From an uncultured Clostridia bacterium (lineage in GTDB: Bacteria; Bacillota; Clostridia; Oscillospirales; Acutalibacteraceae), in contig CANRMJ010000001.1 in the NCBI GenBank assembly GCA_947631705.1, positions 1 to 64,000 on the forward strand: a stretch of 64,000 nt of DNA, in the 5' to 3' direction. This document shows positions 26,095 to 33,928 of this stretch, piece by piece. The notes under the pieces were generated by a model. That model did no database searches, was not told the origin of the DNA, and was given only the letters and a program-made list of their open reading frames with translations. A program made the translations under genes and the position numbers. How positions within the stretch are numbered: the first letter of the stretch is position 1; each line of letters begins with the position of its first letter.

Positions 26095-27165
26095 ATGAAT
26101 AAGTATAAAATTACGGTTCTCAAGGGCGACGGAATCGGCCCCGAAATTGTTGACGAATGTATAAAGGTGCTCAACGCCGCGGGTGAAAAGTTCGGCTTTT
26201 CGTTTGAATATGATTATCGGCTGCTCGGAGGCTGCGCGATTGATGAAAAGGGCGTTCCCTATCCTCCCGAAACGGCTGCGGCATGCAAAGCGTCGGATGC
26301 GGTTCTGCTCGGCGCCGTGGGCGGTCCGAAATGGGATACTCAGCCGGGAAACAACCGCCCCGAAAAGGGACTTTTGGCAATACGTGAGGATCTCGGTCTT
26401 TTTGCAAATCTCAGACCCGCCAAGATTTTCGCTCCGCTTAAAAATGCCTCGCCGATCAAAGAGGAGATTATCGGCAACGGTCTTGATATACTGATCGTGC
26501 GCGAGCTCACGGGCGGAATTTATTTCGGGGACAGGGCAACTTATGAAAAAGACGGCGTTATCGGCGCTTACGACACGGAGCGCTATACCGTTCCCGAGAT
26601 AAAAAGAATAGTTAATGCGGGCTTTGAATACGCGATGAAACGCGGCAAAAAGCTCACTTGCGTTGATAAAGCAAATGTGCTTGAATCGTCAAGGCTATGG
26701 AGAAAGGTTGCCGATGAGGTGAGCGCCGATTATCCGGAGGTTGAGCTTTCGTATATGTATGTTGATAACTGCGCAATGCAGCTTGTTCGCAATCCGGGGC
26801 AGTTTGATACGATTGTAACTTCAAATATTTTCGGTGATATCCTTTCGGACGAAGCGTCAATGATAAGCGGCTCGATAGGAATGCTCGCGTCGGCGTCGCT
26901 TGCGGAAGGCACTTTCGGTCTGTATGAACCAATCCACGGCTCCGCTCCCGATATTGCGGGTCAGCAAAAAGCGAATCCGCTCGCAACGATTCTTTCGGGC
27001 GCCATGATGCTGCGCTACACTTTTGGCGAGGCGGAGGCTGCGCTGGCAATCGAAAACGCCGTAGACGCGGCGCTCACAAAGGCAAGAACGCCCGATATTT
27101 ATGAGGAGGGGCTTGAAAAGGTCACCACCTCGCAGATGGGCGACCTCGTTGTTTCTCTTTTATAA
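26095..27165 (+). CDS. leuB: 3-isopropylmalate dehydrogenase
   Basis: NAD-dependent oxidative decarboxylation, third step of leucine synthesis. Motifs: [39 protein letters not shown], the Mg/NAD signature [12 protein letters not shown] near residue 240 and [12 protein letters not shown] near 275. The ATG at 26095 gives 356 aa and the family N-terminus, with AAAGGAG at 26076-26082. leuC and leuD are not between leuA and leuB and must be elsewhere. Confidence 0.96.
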   Translation: MNKYKITVLKGDGIGPEIVDECIKVLNAAGEKFGFSFEYDYRLLGGCAIDEKGVPYPPETAAACKASDAVLLGAVGGPKWDTQPGNNRPEKGLLAIREDLGLFANLRPAKIFAPLKNASPIKEEIIGNGLDILIVRELTGGIYFGDRATYEKDGVIGAYDTERYTVPEIKRIVNAGFEYAMKRGKKLTCVDKANVLESSRLWRKVADEVSADYPEVELSYMYVDNCAMQLVRNPGQFDTIVTSNIFGDILSDEASMISGSIGMLASASLAEGTFGLYEPIHGSAPDIAGQQKANPLATILSGAMMLRYTFGEAEAALAIENAVDAALTKARTPDIYEEGLEKVTTSQMGDLVVSLL

Positions 27166-27184
27166 TTTAAAACATAATATCAAA

Positions 27185-27218
27185 AACGCTGTGCGGTTTC
27201 ATCGCACAGCGTTTTTTT
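27185..27218. terminator. Terminator after leuB
   Basis: Perfect 11-bp stem AACGCTGTGCG (27185-27195) / CGCACAGCGTT (27203-27213), loop of 7, seven T on the plus strand. It may also serve the convergent XRE gene. Confidence 0.9.
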
Positions 27219-27474
27219 AATCAAAATATTTACTGAAATTACTTAAAAGCATATCAGGAGTTATGTCAAGGCATCTGCAAAAGCAGGCAAGCTCATAATC
27301 GGTTACCTGCCGTGAATTTTTTTCTATTCTGCTGATTGCCTGTTGGTCAATATTCACACCTAAAGTCTGCATTCGTGCCGCAAGCTCACCTTGGGTAATT
27401 TTTTTCTTTTTTCTGTATTCTTTGATTTTTCCCGAAACTATATTTTTGTTGTTGTTAAAAATAATCTGTTTCAT
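27217..27474 (-). CDS. Small XRE-family repressor (85 aa)
   Basis: A single Cro/C1-type helix-turn-helix (about residues 18-75: KIKEYRKKKKITQGELAARMQTLGVNIDQQAISRIEKNSRQVTDYEL) with no extra domain. Divergent from the zinc-ribbon cluster across a 105-bp intergenic region that carries a palindrome over the -35 box of the cluster promoter, so it probably represses those genes and itself (inference). Confidence 0.82.
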   Translation of the reverse strand: MKQIIFNNNKNIVSGKIKEYRKKKKITQGELAARMQTLGVNIDQQAISRIEKNSRQVTDYELACFCRCLDITPDMLLSNFSKYFD

Positions 27475-27491
27475 GATATGTCGTCACCCGA

Positions 27492-27539
27492 AATACGCTA
27501 TATTAACGTATTGACTTTATCATAAAACTGATGTATAAT
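27492..27539 (+). promoter_or_regulatory. Promoter and operator candidate of the zinc-ribbon cluster
   Basis: TTGACT (27511-27516), 17-bp spacer, TATAAT (27534-27539). The inverted repeat AATACG (27492-27497) / CGTATT (27507-27512) abuts the -35 box, and a related ATTAATGTAT element follows at about 27548. A fitting target for the divergent XRE protein. Confidence 0.65.
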
Positions 27540-27579
27540 TACGTCACATTAATGTATTTATAAAAGAGGTGCTTAAAAA

Positions 27580-28272
27580 ATGAAAAAATGCAATAAATGC
27601 GATAAGGATTTTGATGACGGCATAAATTTTTGTCCCGTATGCGGAACCAAATTAGAAGAGATAACATCGGAGCAAGCATTTGTGCAGGGGTTTTCTGAAA
27701 CAGATGTTTTTGAAAGTGAGGAGGGAAATTCTGAAAAAACTCAAACGGAGTCGGCAATTTATTGCCCCGAATGCGGGCAAAAAATTTGGGATCCGAATAT
27801 TAATTTTTGTTCCGAATGCGGAGCGCCGATAAACTTACAGCAGGAGCAGATGCCAAAGGTTTGTCCGAAATGTGATGGACCTATAAGCAACCCGAATGCA
27901 AAAGTCTGTGAATTTTGCGGCGCCGATCTTACAAAACCAATAACGCAGCACACATCGGTTTCGGATTTTGCAAAAAAGATTGGAGATAATGAATTTGTAA
28001 AATCTGTAAAAAGTGATGTTCAAAAAAGCGAATCACTGAAGTTTATAAAGGATAAAGCTAAGGGCGGAAACATTTATTTAAAAAAACAAATGAGAACGGC
28101 AATGGCAATAATAGCGGTATTTGTTCTCATTGTAGTTGTTGCAACTCATATTCATAAATGTGAAGAGTGCGATAAAATCTATTTTGGGAATAAGAATACA
28201 ATAAACTTTTGGGGCGAAACAGAAGACGTATGTAAAGATTGTTATAAAGATTTTTATAGTTGGGATATGTAA
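27580..28272 (+). CDS. Triple zinc-ribbon membrane protein (230 aa)
   Basis: Three successive CxxC...CxxC ribbons: C4/C7 with C19/C22 (CNKCDKDF...FCPVCG), a second pair (CPECGQKI...FCSECGAP, about residues 65-86) and a third (CPKCDGPI...VCEFCGAD, about 94-115). A charged region follows, one membrane helix (about 170-188) and a C-terminal cysteine cluster (CEEC...VCKDC) outside. An unusual arrangement with Cys pairs on both sides of the membrane. Function unknown; first gene of a three-gene cluster. Confidence 0.75.
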   Translation: MKKCNKCDKDFDDGINFCPVCGTKLEEITSEQAFVQGFSETDVFESEEGNSEKTQTESAIYCPECGQKIWDPNINFCSECGAPINLQQEQMPKVCPKCDGPISNPNAKVCEFCGADLTKPITQHTSVSDFAKKIGDNEFVKSVKSDVQKSESLKFIKDKAKGGNIYLKKQMRTAMAIIAVFVLIVVVATHIHKCEECDKIYFGNKNTINFWGETEDVCKDCYKDFYSWDM

Positions 28273-28355
28273 TTTAGGTGTTAGTATGAAAAAATAGATT
28301 CCGATTATCTTATAAATCAATCCACAAACGATGCGGGAAAATTAGGAGAATACAT

Positions 28356-28988
28356 ATGTTTTGCAAAAATTGCGGAAATGAAATAAAAGAAAACGAAAAA
28401 TTCTGCACAAATTGCGGTGAAAAAATTTTTAATATTAAACAACTTTATAATATGTTGAATAATAATCGTGAAAGTTTAACAAGTGGTGAAATTGAAGCTT
28501 TAATAAAAGATTTTCAAAATAAATCAACGGAGAAAATTGAATTAAACAATGCCGGAAATTATTTAGTTTCGTTTAATGACGATACACATTTTAATGGCGT
28601 TCTTGTGTATAAGCCAAAAAAACACCTTGTTCAGGATTTTAAAGTTGAGCAATCAAAGGATAATGCGATTGTTTATCAAATAGAAAACGACAGTAAAATA
28701 TTAGCAGTAAATGCCGAAATATCTAAATATGATTTAACAAAAAAACCTGATATTATAAATGACCCAAATTTCAATGATAATAAGAAAAAGAGTCCATTAA
28801 ATATCATTGGAAATATATTTTGGATGATTTTTACAGGATTTTGGTCAGCAGTTGCCTATGCGTTAATTGGTGTAATTTTTTGTATAACTATTATAGGAAT
28901 ACCATTTGGACTTCAATATTTTAAATTCGCAAAGCTCATGCTAATGCCATTTGGTGCGGCAATAGTTGATACACAAAAGGAGGAGTAA
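28356..28988 (+). CDS. Zinc-ribbon protein with C-terminal YccF-type membrane domain (210 aa)
   Basis: N-terminal ribbon MFCKNCG...KFCTNCG (C3/C6 and C17/C20), a middle domain of about 110 residues including NAGNYLVSFNDDTHFNGVLVY, and a C-terminal YccF-like region (about 150-205) with FWSAVAYALIGVIFCITIIGIPFGLQYFKFAKLMLMPFG, which is highly characteristic. YccF proteins have two such repeats; here there is only one. AT-rich codon use compared with the housekeeping genes. Ribosome site TTAGGAG. Function unknown. Confidence 0.78.
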   Translation: MFCKNCGNEIKENEKFCTNCGEKIFNIKQLYNMLNNNRESLTSGEIEALIKDFQNKSTEKIELNNAGNYLVSFNDDTHFNGVLVYKPKKHLVQDFKVEQSKDNAIVYQIENDSKILAVNAEISKYDLTKKPDIINDPNFNDNKKKSPLNIIGNIFWMIFTGFWSAVAYALIGVIFCITIIGIPFGLQYFKFAKLMLMPFGAAIVDTQKEE

Positions 28989-28991
28989 ATT

Positions 28992-30446
28992 ATGTTCTGT
29001 CCAAAGTGCCAAAAAGAAATTAAAGAGAACGAAAAATTCTGCACAAACTGCGGAGCACCGATAGAAAAAGAACAGATGCCGTTTAATGAAGAAACGGCAG
29101 ATGTGCCTCCAACGGATTCACAGCCACCGACGCGGGCTAAATCAAAAAAGCCTTTACTTATAGCGATCGGGGTGCTTGTTGTATTAATTGCTGTGGGAGC
29201 ACTTTTGTTTTTAAATCTAACATCAGCTAAGGAGCTTGAAGATGCAATAGCGTCAGGCAATGCTAATCAGGTTAATTCTGTATATTCCGAGGCTTACGGG
29301 AATGAATCAAAGCTGAAAAAGTACGACAAGGTGGTTGCAGAATTTATAGAAAAAATGAAATCGGATATAAACAGTCACGACTTTGACAGCGAGGCTCTTT
29401 CGGTCGGCGGCGAGGCGGCGCGGAATTATTGCAGAAGTAACTGGGGCTCGCTTTTAGTATCGGATGACAGTGAAAATATGGCGCAAAGCGTATCATCTGA
29501 AAATCGGACAAGCTGGGAAGACTTAAATAATCTGCTCGATTCAAAAACAAACTATTGCAACGGTTTGTATGAGTACAAAACGGAAAGCGATTATCAGAAT
29601 GCAATTTCAAGCTTTTCTTTTGTTATTGAGAGTGACAGCGAATATGAAGATACTACAACTATGATCGGCGAGTGTGCAGACGGCTATATATCCTCCGTTT
29701 TGAAAAATGTTGAAGAAAGCATAGCAAACAATGATATTTCGGGAGGATTGGATTTACTTGCGGGCGCAAAGGATTATCTGGATGAGTGCGGTCTGAACTC
29801 TGAAGAAATATCAAATAAAATCAATGAAACACTTGTCTCTTATGCGGCGGATTATGCAACAAAAGCGGAGGACGCCTTCAAACAGCACGATGTTAACGCA
29901 GCGATTGGAAATATCGAGGTGGCAATGGAAATTCAGCCCGATAACGGTGATTACAAGGTAAAATATGATACATATCAGCAGTATTTGCCGTTTGCGATGT
30001 ATATAAAAGAAAATTGTTTAAAAGTTGATGAAACAGGCGATTTTTGGGGCGTTTTGTCATTTGATGAAAAAGGAAAAGCTAATAATAATAACCAAATGAA
30101 TCATATGTTAAGTTGGTATAACAATAATAGCGATAGTTCATGTTCATTGAATGCATATTATAATTTAAATGGAAAATATGATAAAATCAGCGGAACCTTG
30201 TTTTTGTCAGAAGGTGACAAAAATACTTCTTTTAGCGGTTGGTTTAAAGTCTATGGAGATGGAAAGTTAATATATGAATCAAAAAAGATGAGTGGTGGAA
30301 TTTTGCCTATAGATTTTTATGTTAAAGTTACAGATGTACAAAATTTAAGAATCTCATTTTTTAGTGAGGGAGAAGGTGGATTCCTCGGAGAAGGTCCAAC
30401 ATTTGGCATAAACAATCTTACCGCCCAAAAAAATTTCCCCTACTGA
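28992..30446 (+). CDS. Zinc-ribbon membrane protein with helical-repeat ectodomain (484 aa)
   Basis: Starts 3 nt after the YccF gene. The ribbon is almost the same as its neighbour's (EIKENEKFCTNCGAP), followed by a Pro-rich linker, one membrane helix (about residues 51-75) and an outer region. Residues 80-330 are alpha-helical, with TPR-like elements (AEDAFKQHDVNAAIGNIEVAMEIQPDNGDYKVKYDTYQQY). A beta-rich C-terminal module (about 340-484) is possibly carbohydrate- or ligand-binding (inference). No terminator is evident after it. Confidence 0.72.
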   Translation: MFCPKCQKEIKENEKFCTNCGAPIEKEQMPFNEETADVPPTDSQPPTRAKSKKPLLIAIGVLVVLIAVGALLFLNLTSAKELEDAIASGNANQVNSVYSEAYGNESKLKKYDKVVAEFIEKMKSDINSHDFDSEALSVGGEAARNYCRSNWGSLLVSDDSENMAQSVSSENRTSWEDLNNLLDSKTNYCNGLYEYKTESDYQNAISSFSFVIESDSEYEDTTTMIGECADGYISSVLKNVEESIANNDISGGLDLLAGAKDYLDECGLNSEEISNKINETLVSYAADYATKAEDAFKQHDVNAAIGNIEVAMEIQPDNGDYKVKYDTYQQYLPFAMYIKENCLKVDETGDFWGVLSFDEKGKANNNNQMNHMLSWYNNNSDSSCSLNAYYNLNGKYDKISGTLFLSEGDKNTSFSGWFKVYGDGKLIYESKKMSGGILPIDFYVKVTDVQNLRISFFSEGEGGFLGEGPTFGINNLTAQKNFPY

Positions 30447-30491
30447 GAATTTCAACAAAAAGTTATGAGCATTTCTGCAAAAAGTTAATGC

Positions 30492-30520
30492 TTGACAGGG
30501 CAGGCAATGTTTGCTATAAT
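30492..30520 (+). promoter_or_regulatory. Consensus promoter of rpsF-ssb-rpsR
   Basis: TTGACA (30492-30497), 17-bp spacer, TATAAT (30515-30520): a perfect sigma-A promoter, as expected for a ribosomal protein operon. Confidence 0.9.
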
Positions 30521-30526
30521 ACTTAG

Positions 30527-30602
30527 GCTACCTTGAAAAAGGCGGCTATCCTTGCCCGTTGCAAAGGCTGCGGGCCAAAAGTCCAGAAGGAGGTGCACAG
30601 GA
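30527..30602 (+). promoter_or_regulatory. rpsF leader, candidate S6:S18 autoregulatory site
   Basis: The leader of about 75 nt contains a GCCCG (30554-30558) / CGGGC (30571-30575) stem around TTGCAAAGGCTG, next to the SD. rpsF leaders in many bacteria bind the S6:S18 complex for feedback. I see the hairpin and CCG-type elements but cannot confirm the full consensus. Confidence 0.45.
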
Positions 30603-30893
30603 ATGGCATTAAAAAAGTATGAAATCGTATTGGTTTTCTCACTCTCTAAGGGCGAGGAGGCAGTTGAGGCTCTGAAGGCTAAGTTCACCGATTTGATTAA
30701 GGCTAATGGCACTCTTGGCGAAGTTGAGGAATGGGGAAAGCGCAAGCTCGCTTATCCTATCAACTACGAAACAGAGGGTTATTATGTGGTTGCGCAGTTT
30801 GAATCGGAAGAAAGCTTTCCCACTGAGTTGGACCGCGTAATTAATATTACGGACGGCGTTCTCCGCTCACTTATCGTGGCGAAGGGCGAATAA
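30603..30893 (+). CDS. rpsF: 30S ribosomal protein S6
   Basis: 96 aa with KYEIVLVF at the N-terminus and the typical EVEEWGKRKLAYPINYETEGYYVVAQF. The ATG at 30603 follows AAGGAGGTG; in-frame codons upstream (from 30552) lie in the leader. First gene of the conserved rpsF-ssb-rpsR operon. Confidence 0.97.
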   Translation: MALKKYEIVLVFSLSKGEEAVEALKAKFTDLIKANGTLGEVEEWGKRKLAYPINYETEGYYVVAQFESEESFPTELDRVINITDGVLRSLIVAKGE

Positions 30894-30907
30894 ACGGGAG
30901 GCGCAAT

Positions 30908-31342
30908 ATGATTAATTCTGTTGTAATTATGGGCAGGTTAACTTATGACCCCGAACTCAGAACAACGCCTAACGGTATTTCTGTTGTGAGCTTTCAGGTT
31001 GCGTGCGACAGAAATTATCAAAAATCGGGAGAAGACAAAAAAACCGATTTTATTGATCTCACCGCGTGGCGTCAGACTGCCGAATTTATTTCCCGCTATT
31101 TCCGCAAAGGTTCTATGATTGCCGTTGAGGGTTCTATTCAAACGGAAAATTATACGGACAAGGACGGAAATAAGAGAAAAAGGGTTCAGGTTGTTGCAAA
31201 CAACGTGTCGTTCTGCGGCTCAAAAGCAGAAAGCGGCACAACTTCAAACCCTGCTTACAGTCAGCCCGCTCCAAGCTATGCTTCGGCGGACAACAGCGAT
31301 TTTGAAGAAATTGTTGACGAAGATGATGATTTACCATTTTAA
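30908..31342 (+). CDS. ssb: Single-stranded DNA-binding protein
   Basis: OB-fold domain (residues 1-105: INSVVIMGRLTYDPELRTTPNGISVVSFQVA...DFIDLTAWRQTAEFISRYFRKGSMIAVEGSIQ), flexible Ser/Ala/Tyr-rich linker and the acidic interaction tip DEDDDLPF, typical of Firmicutes SSB. In the expected position between S6 and S18. Confidence 0.97.
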   Translation: MINSVVIMGRLTYDPELRTTPNGISVVSFQVACDRNYQKSGEDKKTDFIDLTAWRQTAEFISRYFRKGSMIAVEGSIQTENYTDKDGNKRKRVQVVANNVSFCGSKAESGTTSNPAYSQPAPSYASADNSDFEEIVDEDDDLPF

Positions 31343-31360
31343 TTAAGGAGGAAACCGATT

Positions 31361-31597
31361 ATGGCATATGTTAAAGGCGGCCCCAGAAAAAGCCGCAGAA
31401 AGGTTTGCCAGTTTTGCGTAGATAAGTGCGAATGCATTGATTATAAGGATGTTGCAAAGCTCAACAGATATACTTCCGAAAGAGCTAAAATTCTTCCCCG
31501 CCGTGTTACGGGCACATGCGCAAAGCATCAAAGGGAGCTCACAACCGCTATCAAGCGCGCTCGTCAGATTGCTCTTCTTCCGTATAGCGCAGACTGA
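31361..31597 (+). CDS. rpsR: 30S ribosomal protein S18
   Basis: 78 aa; [43 protein letters not shown] is the S18 core. The N-terminus keeps zinc-type ligands (C16, C19, C53 and H56), the C+ form that needs zinc. S18 is the substrate of RimI, encoded at 56.2 kb. Confidence 0.97.
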   Translation: MAYVKGGPRKSRRKVCQFCVDKCECIDYKDVAKLNRYTSERAKILPRRVTGTCAKHQRELTTAIKRARQIALLPYSAD

Positions 31598-31650
31598 TTG
31601 ATTTAAAATTAAAAGGCTCTTAATTTGAGCCCTTAATAAAAAGCATTAGA

Positions 31651-31679
31651 AACAGCATGGTTTAACCGTGCTGTTTTTC
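31651..31679 (+). terminator. Terminator of the rpsF operon
   Basis: AACAGCATGG (31651-31660) / CCGTGCTGTT (31666-31675), one wobble pair, followed by T5. A smaller GGCTC/GAGCC hairpin precedes it. Confidence 0.85.
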
Positions 31680-31730
31680 TTTAAGTTAAACAAAAATATT
31701 GCCTTTCGCAAAGTAAATCTGGAAAATATA

Positions 31731-31780
31731 TTGACATTGTGTCAGAACAATGATATGATTATTTTGCTGACACTGTGTCA
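31731..31780 (+). promoter_or_regulatory. tetR promoter with two palindromic operators
   Basis: Promoter TTGACA (31731-31736), 17-bp spacer, TATGAT (31754-31759). Two copies of the 13-bp palindrome TGACAYTGTGTCA lie at 31732-31744 (over the -35) and 31768-31780 (over the start site), centres exactly 36 bp apart. The arrangement strongly suggests autorepression by the TetR protein encoded downstream. Confidence 0.85.
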
Positions 31781-31866
31781 TAATAAATATGCAAGTGTAA
31801 TAACCAAATGATGAAATCGCAGCGCGGCTGTTTTCAGCAAACGCAGGAAAATGAGGAGGACGCAAT

Positions 31867-32496
31867 ATGCCAAAGGGATCGCCGGAGCTGACTCAGGCTC
31901 GCAGAGAGGAAATTATCAACGCCTGCGAAAAGCTCTATCGAACTATGAGTTTTAAGGAAATCACCATAAAGGAGATAGGAAACGTAACCAGCTTTACACG
32001 CACGTCCATTTATAACTATTTTCAGACGAAAGAAGAAATCTTTTTGGCTCTGCTGAAACGGGAATACGAGCTGTGGATTGCGTCATTGAAACAGACGATG
32101 GAGCGTGTTGATAAGATGACAGAGGATGAATTTTCCGATATGATGGCTCACTCTTTGGAGGAACGCGAACAGCTACTTAAAATAATGTCTATGAACCATT
32201 ACGATATGGAATCGGGCAGCCGCCCGGAGCATCTTGCGGCGTTCAAAATCGCATACGGAGAATCTATAAGCACCGTGACGTTCGCTCTTGATAAATATTT
32301 TCCCGATATGTCGGTTTCGGAGAAACGGAATTTTATCTACACTTTTTTCCCGTTTATGTTCGGGATATATCCTTACACTTTCGTTACCGAAAAACAGCGT
32401 GAGGCTATGAAAGCGGCAGGCGTTGATTATGCGTTTATGACGATTTATGAAATCACTTATAACTGTGTGAAAAAGCTGTTGGAAAGCGGAAAATAA
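31867..32496 (+). CDS. TetR-family transcriptional regulator (209 aa)
   Basis: N-terminal TetR helix-turn-helix (about residues 12-60: RREEIINACEKLYRTMSFKEITIKEIGNVTSFTRTSIYNYFQTKEEIF), then a helical ligand domain with TFFPFMFGIYPYTFVTEKQ near residue 155. It has GAGGAGG at good spacing and two matching operator palindromes in its promoter. Followed in the same direction by a flavodoxin and a CMD-cupin gene, probably its targets; an inducer such as a quinone or electrophile is inferred from them. Confidence 0.88.
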   Translation: MPKGSPELTQARREEIINACEKLYRTMSFKEITIKEIGNVTSFTRTSIYNYFQTKEEIFLALLKREYELWIASLKQTMERVDKMTEDEFSDMMAHSLEEREQLLKIMSMNHYDMESGSRPEHLAAFKIAYGESISTVTFALDKYFPDMSVSEKRNFIYTFFPFMFGIYPYTFVTEKQREAMKAAGVDYAFMTIYEITYNCVKKLLESGK

Positions 32497-32513
32497 AAAT
32501 CATAATCATTAAA

Positions 32514-32557
32514 GGAATTCCCTTCAAAAGGGTTGATTAATAAGTTAGCGGAATTCC
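32514..32557 (+). promoter_or_regulatory. Paired GGAATTCC palindromes upstream of the flavodoxin gene
   Basis: Two GGAATTCC palindromes (32514-32521 and 32550-32557) with centres 36 bp apart, the same spacing as the tetR operator pair. No good promoter is evident between them; the role is unknown. Confidence 0.35.
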
Positions 32558-32615
32558 GTTTGAAACGCGGAACGGCCGTTATACGTATAAAATTTTATAA
32601 AGGAGAAGACGAATT

Positions 32616-33095
32616 ATGAGCAAAATATTGACAGCGTATTTCAGCGCCCAAGGAACAACGGCGCGTGTTGCAAAGGAACTTGCGCAGGCGGTAGGCGCGG
32701 ATATCTATGAAATCAAACCCGCCGTGCCTTACACAAAAGCCGACCTGAATTGGATGGACAAAAAATCGCGCAGCTCAGTAGAAATGAGCAACAAAAGCAG
32801 CCGACCCGCGTTGGCGGACAGGGACGCAGATATCGCGGCGTATGATACGATCCTGCTGGGCTTTCCGATTTGGTGGTATGTGGCGCCGACAATTATAAAC
32901 AGCTTTTTGGAAAGCTACGATTTCTCAGGCAAAAAGATTGTGCTGTTTGCCACCTCCGGCGGCAGCGGATTCGGAAAAACCGCAGCAGGGCTGAGCTGCT
33001 CCGTTGCCGACGATACCGAAATTATTGAAGGAAAAATTCTGAACGGAAAGCAAACCGCTGAAGATTTAAAGACTTGGGCAGAGTCGATTCTTTAA
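32616..33095 (+). CDS. Flavodoxin-like FMN protein (159 aa)
   Basis: The flavodoxin phosphate loop is FSAQGTTARVAKELA (residues 9-23), and the FMN-stacking regions are LLGFPIWWYVAPTIINSFLE and ATSGGSGFGKT. This is the group of short flavodoxins that partner quinone or carbonyl reductions in anaerobes. Ribosome site AAAGGAGAAG. It sits between the TetR and CMD-cupin genes and is probably part of a redox-stress set. Confidence 0.9.
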   Translation: MSKILTAYFSAQGTTARVAKELAQAVGADIYEIKPAVPYTKADLNWMDKKSRSSVEMSNKSSRPALADRDADIAAYDTILLGFPIWWYVAPTIINSFLESYDFSGKKIVLFATSGGSGFGKTAAGLSCSVADDTEIIEGKILNGKQTAEDLKTWAESIL

Positions 33096-33132
33096 TAGCC
33101 CGAAAATTTAAAATAACAGGAGGAAAATCAAA

Positions 33133-33888
33133 ATGGAAAAAATCACTCAAAACGCCGGCAGAAACGCGTTGGGAGAATTTGCTCCCGATTTTGCACATTA
33201 TAACGACGATATTCTTTTCGGCGAAAATTGGAACAACCGTGATATTGACCTGAAAACAAGATGTATTATAACAGTTGTGGCGCTGATGTCCTCGGGAATC
33301 ACCGATTCCTCGCTTGTTTATCATCTTGAAAACGCAAAAAAACACGGCGTAACGCGGGCGGAGATCGCATCCGTCGTTACCCATGTCGGTTTTTATGCGG
33401 GCTGGCCCAAGGCGTGGGCTGTATTCAATCTCGCGAAAAATGTGTGGACTGAGGACGTGTCCGAAAATGACGCCAAGGCGGCACACGCAGCGTCTATGGT
33501 TTTTCCCATCGGCGCGCCAAACGACGCTTTTGCGGAGTATTTTATCGGCAGGAGCTATCTCGCGCCTGTATCCAAAGAGCAGGTGGGAATATTTAACGTT
33601 ACCTTTGAGCCGGGCTGCCGCAACAATTGGCATATACACCATGCCGATAACGGCGGCGGGCAAATCCTTGTCTGCGTTGCGGGACGCGGCTATTATCAGG
33701 AATGGGGCAAGAAAGCCGTAGAAATGCTTCCCGGCGATTGCGTAAACATTCCCGCGGGCGTTAAGCATTGGCACGGCGCCGCGCCGGATAGCTGGTTCAG
33801 TCATTTGGCAATTGAGGTGCCGGGCGAAAACGGCTCCAACGAGTGGCTGGAGCCTGTTGACGATAAACAATACGGAAGTTTAAAATAA
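33133..33888 (+). CDS. Carboxymuconolactone decarboxylase-like / cupin fusion (251 aa)
   Basis: N-terminal CMD-like helical domain (about residues 20-105: LKTRCIITVVALMSSGITDSSLVYHLENAKKHGVTRAEIASVVTHVGFYAGWPKAW). C-terminal cupin (about 150-228) with metal-ligand motif GCRNNWHIHHADNG and the second motif PAGVKHWHGA. The CMD part lacks the CxxC pair of AhpD-type peroxidases; a His (H64) is retained. CMD-cupin fusions are widespread and poorly characterised. The link to TetR and flavodoxin suggests detoxification of a small carbonyl or quinone (inference). Confidence 0.85.
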   Translation: MEKITQNAGRNALGEFAPDFAHYNDDILFGENWNNRDIDLKTRCIITVVALMSSGITDSSLVYHLENAKKHGVTRAEIASVVTHVGFYAGWPKAWAVFNLAKNVWTEDVSENDAKAAHAASMVFPIGAPNDAFAEYFIGRSYLAPVSKEQVGIFNVTFEPGCRNNWHIHHADNGGGQILVCVAGRGYYQEWGKKAVEMLPGDCVNIPAGVKHWHGAAPDSWFSHLAIEVPGENGSNEWLEPVDDKQYGSLK

Positions 33889-33928
33889 AATTACTTAAAA
33901 CAAAAGTTTAATTAAGAAATCTTAAAAG

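Noticed and set aside
31598..31866. tRNA gene or small RNA between rpsR and tetR
   Set aside because: No cloverleaf or TTCRANY loop is seen; the region is explained by a terminator, a promoter and two operators.
33022..33870. 282-codon open frame on the minus strand
   Set aside because: Antisense to the CMD-cupin gene, with no domain signature and a low-complexity composition.
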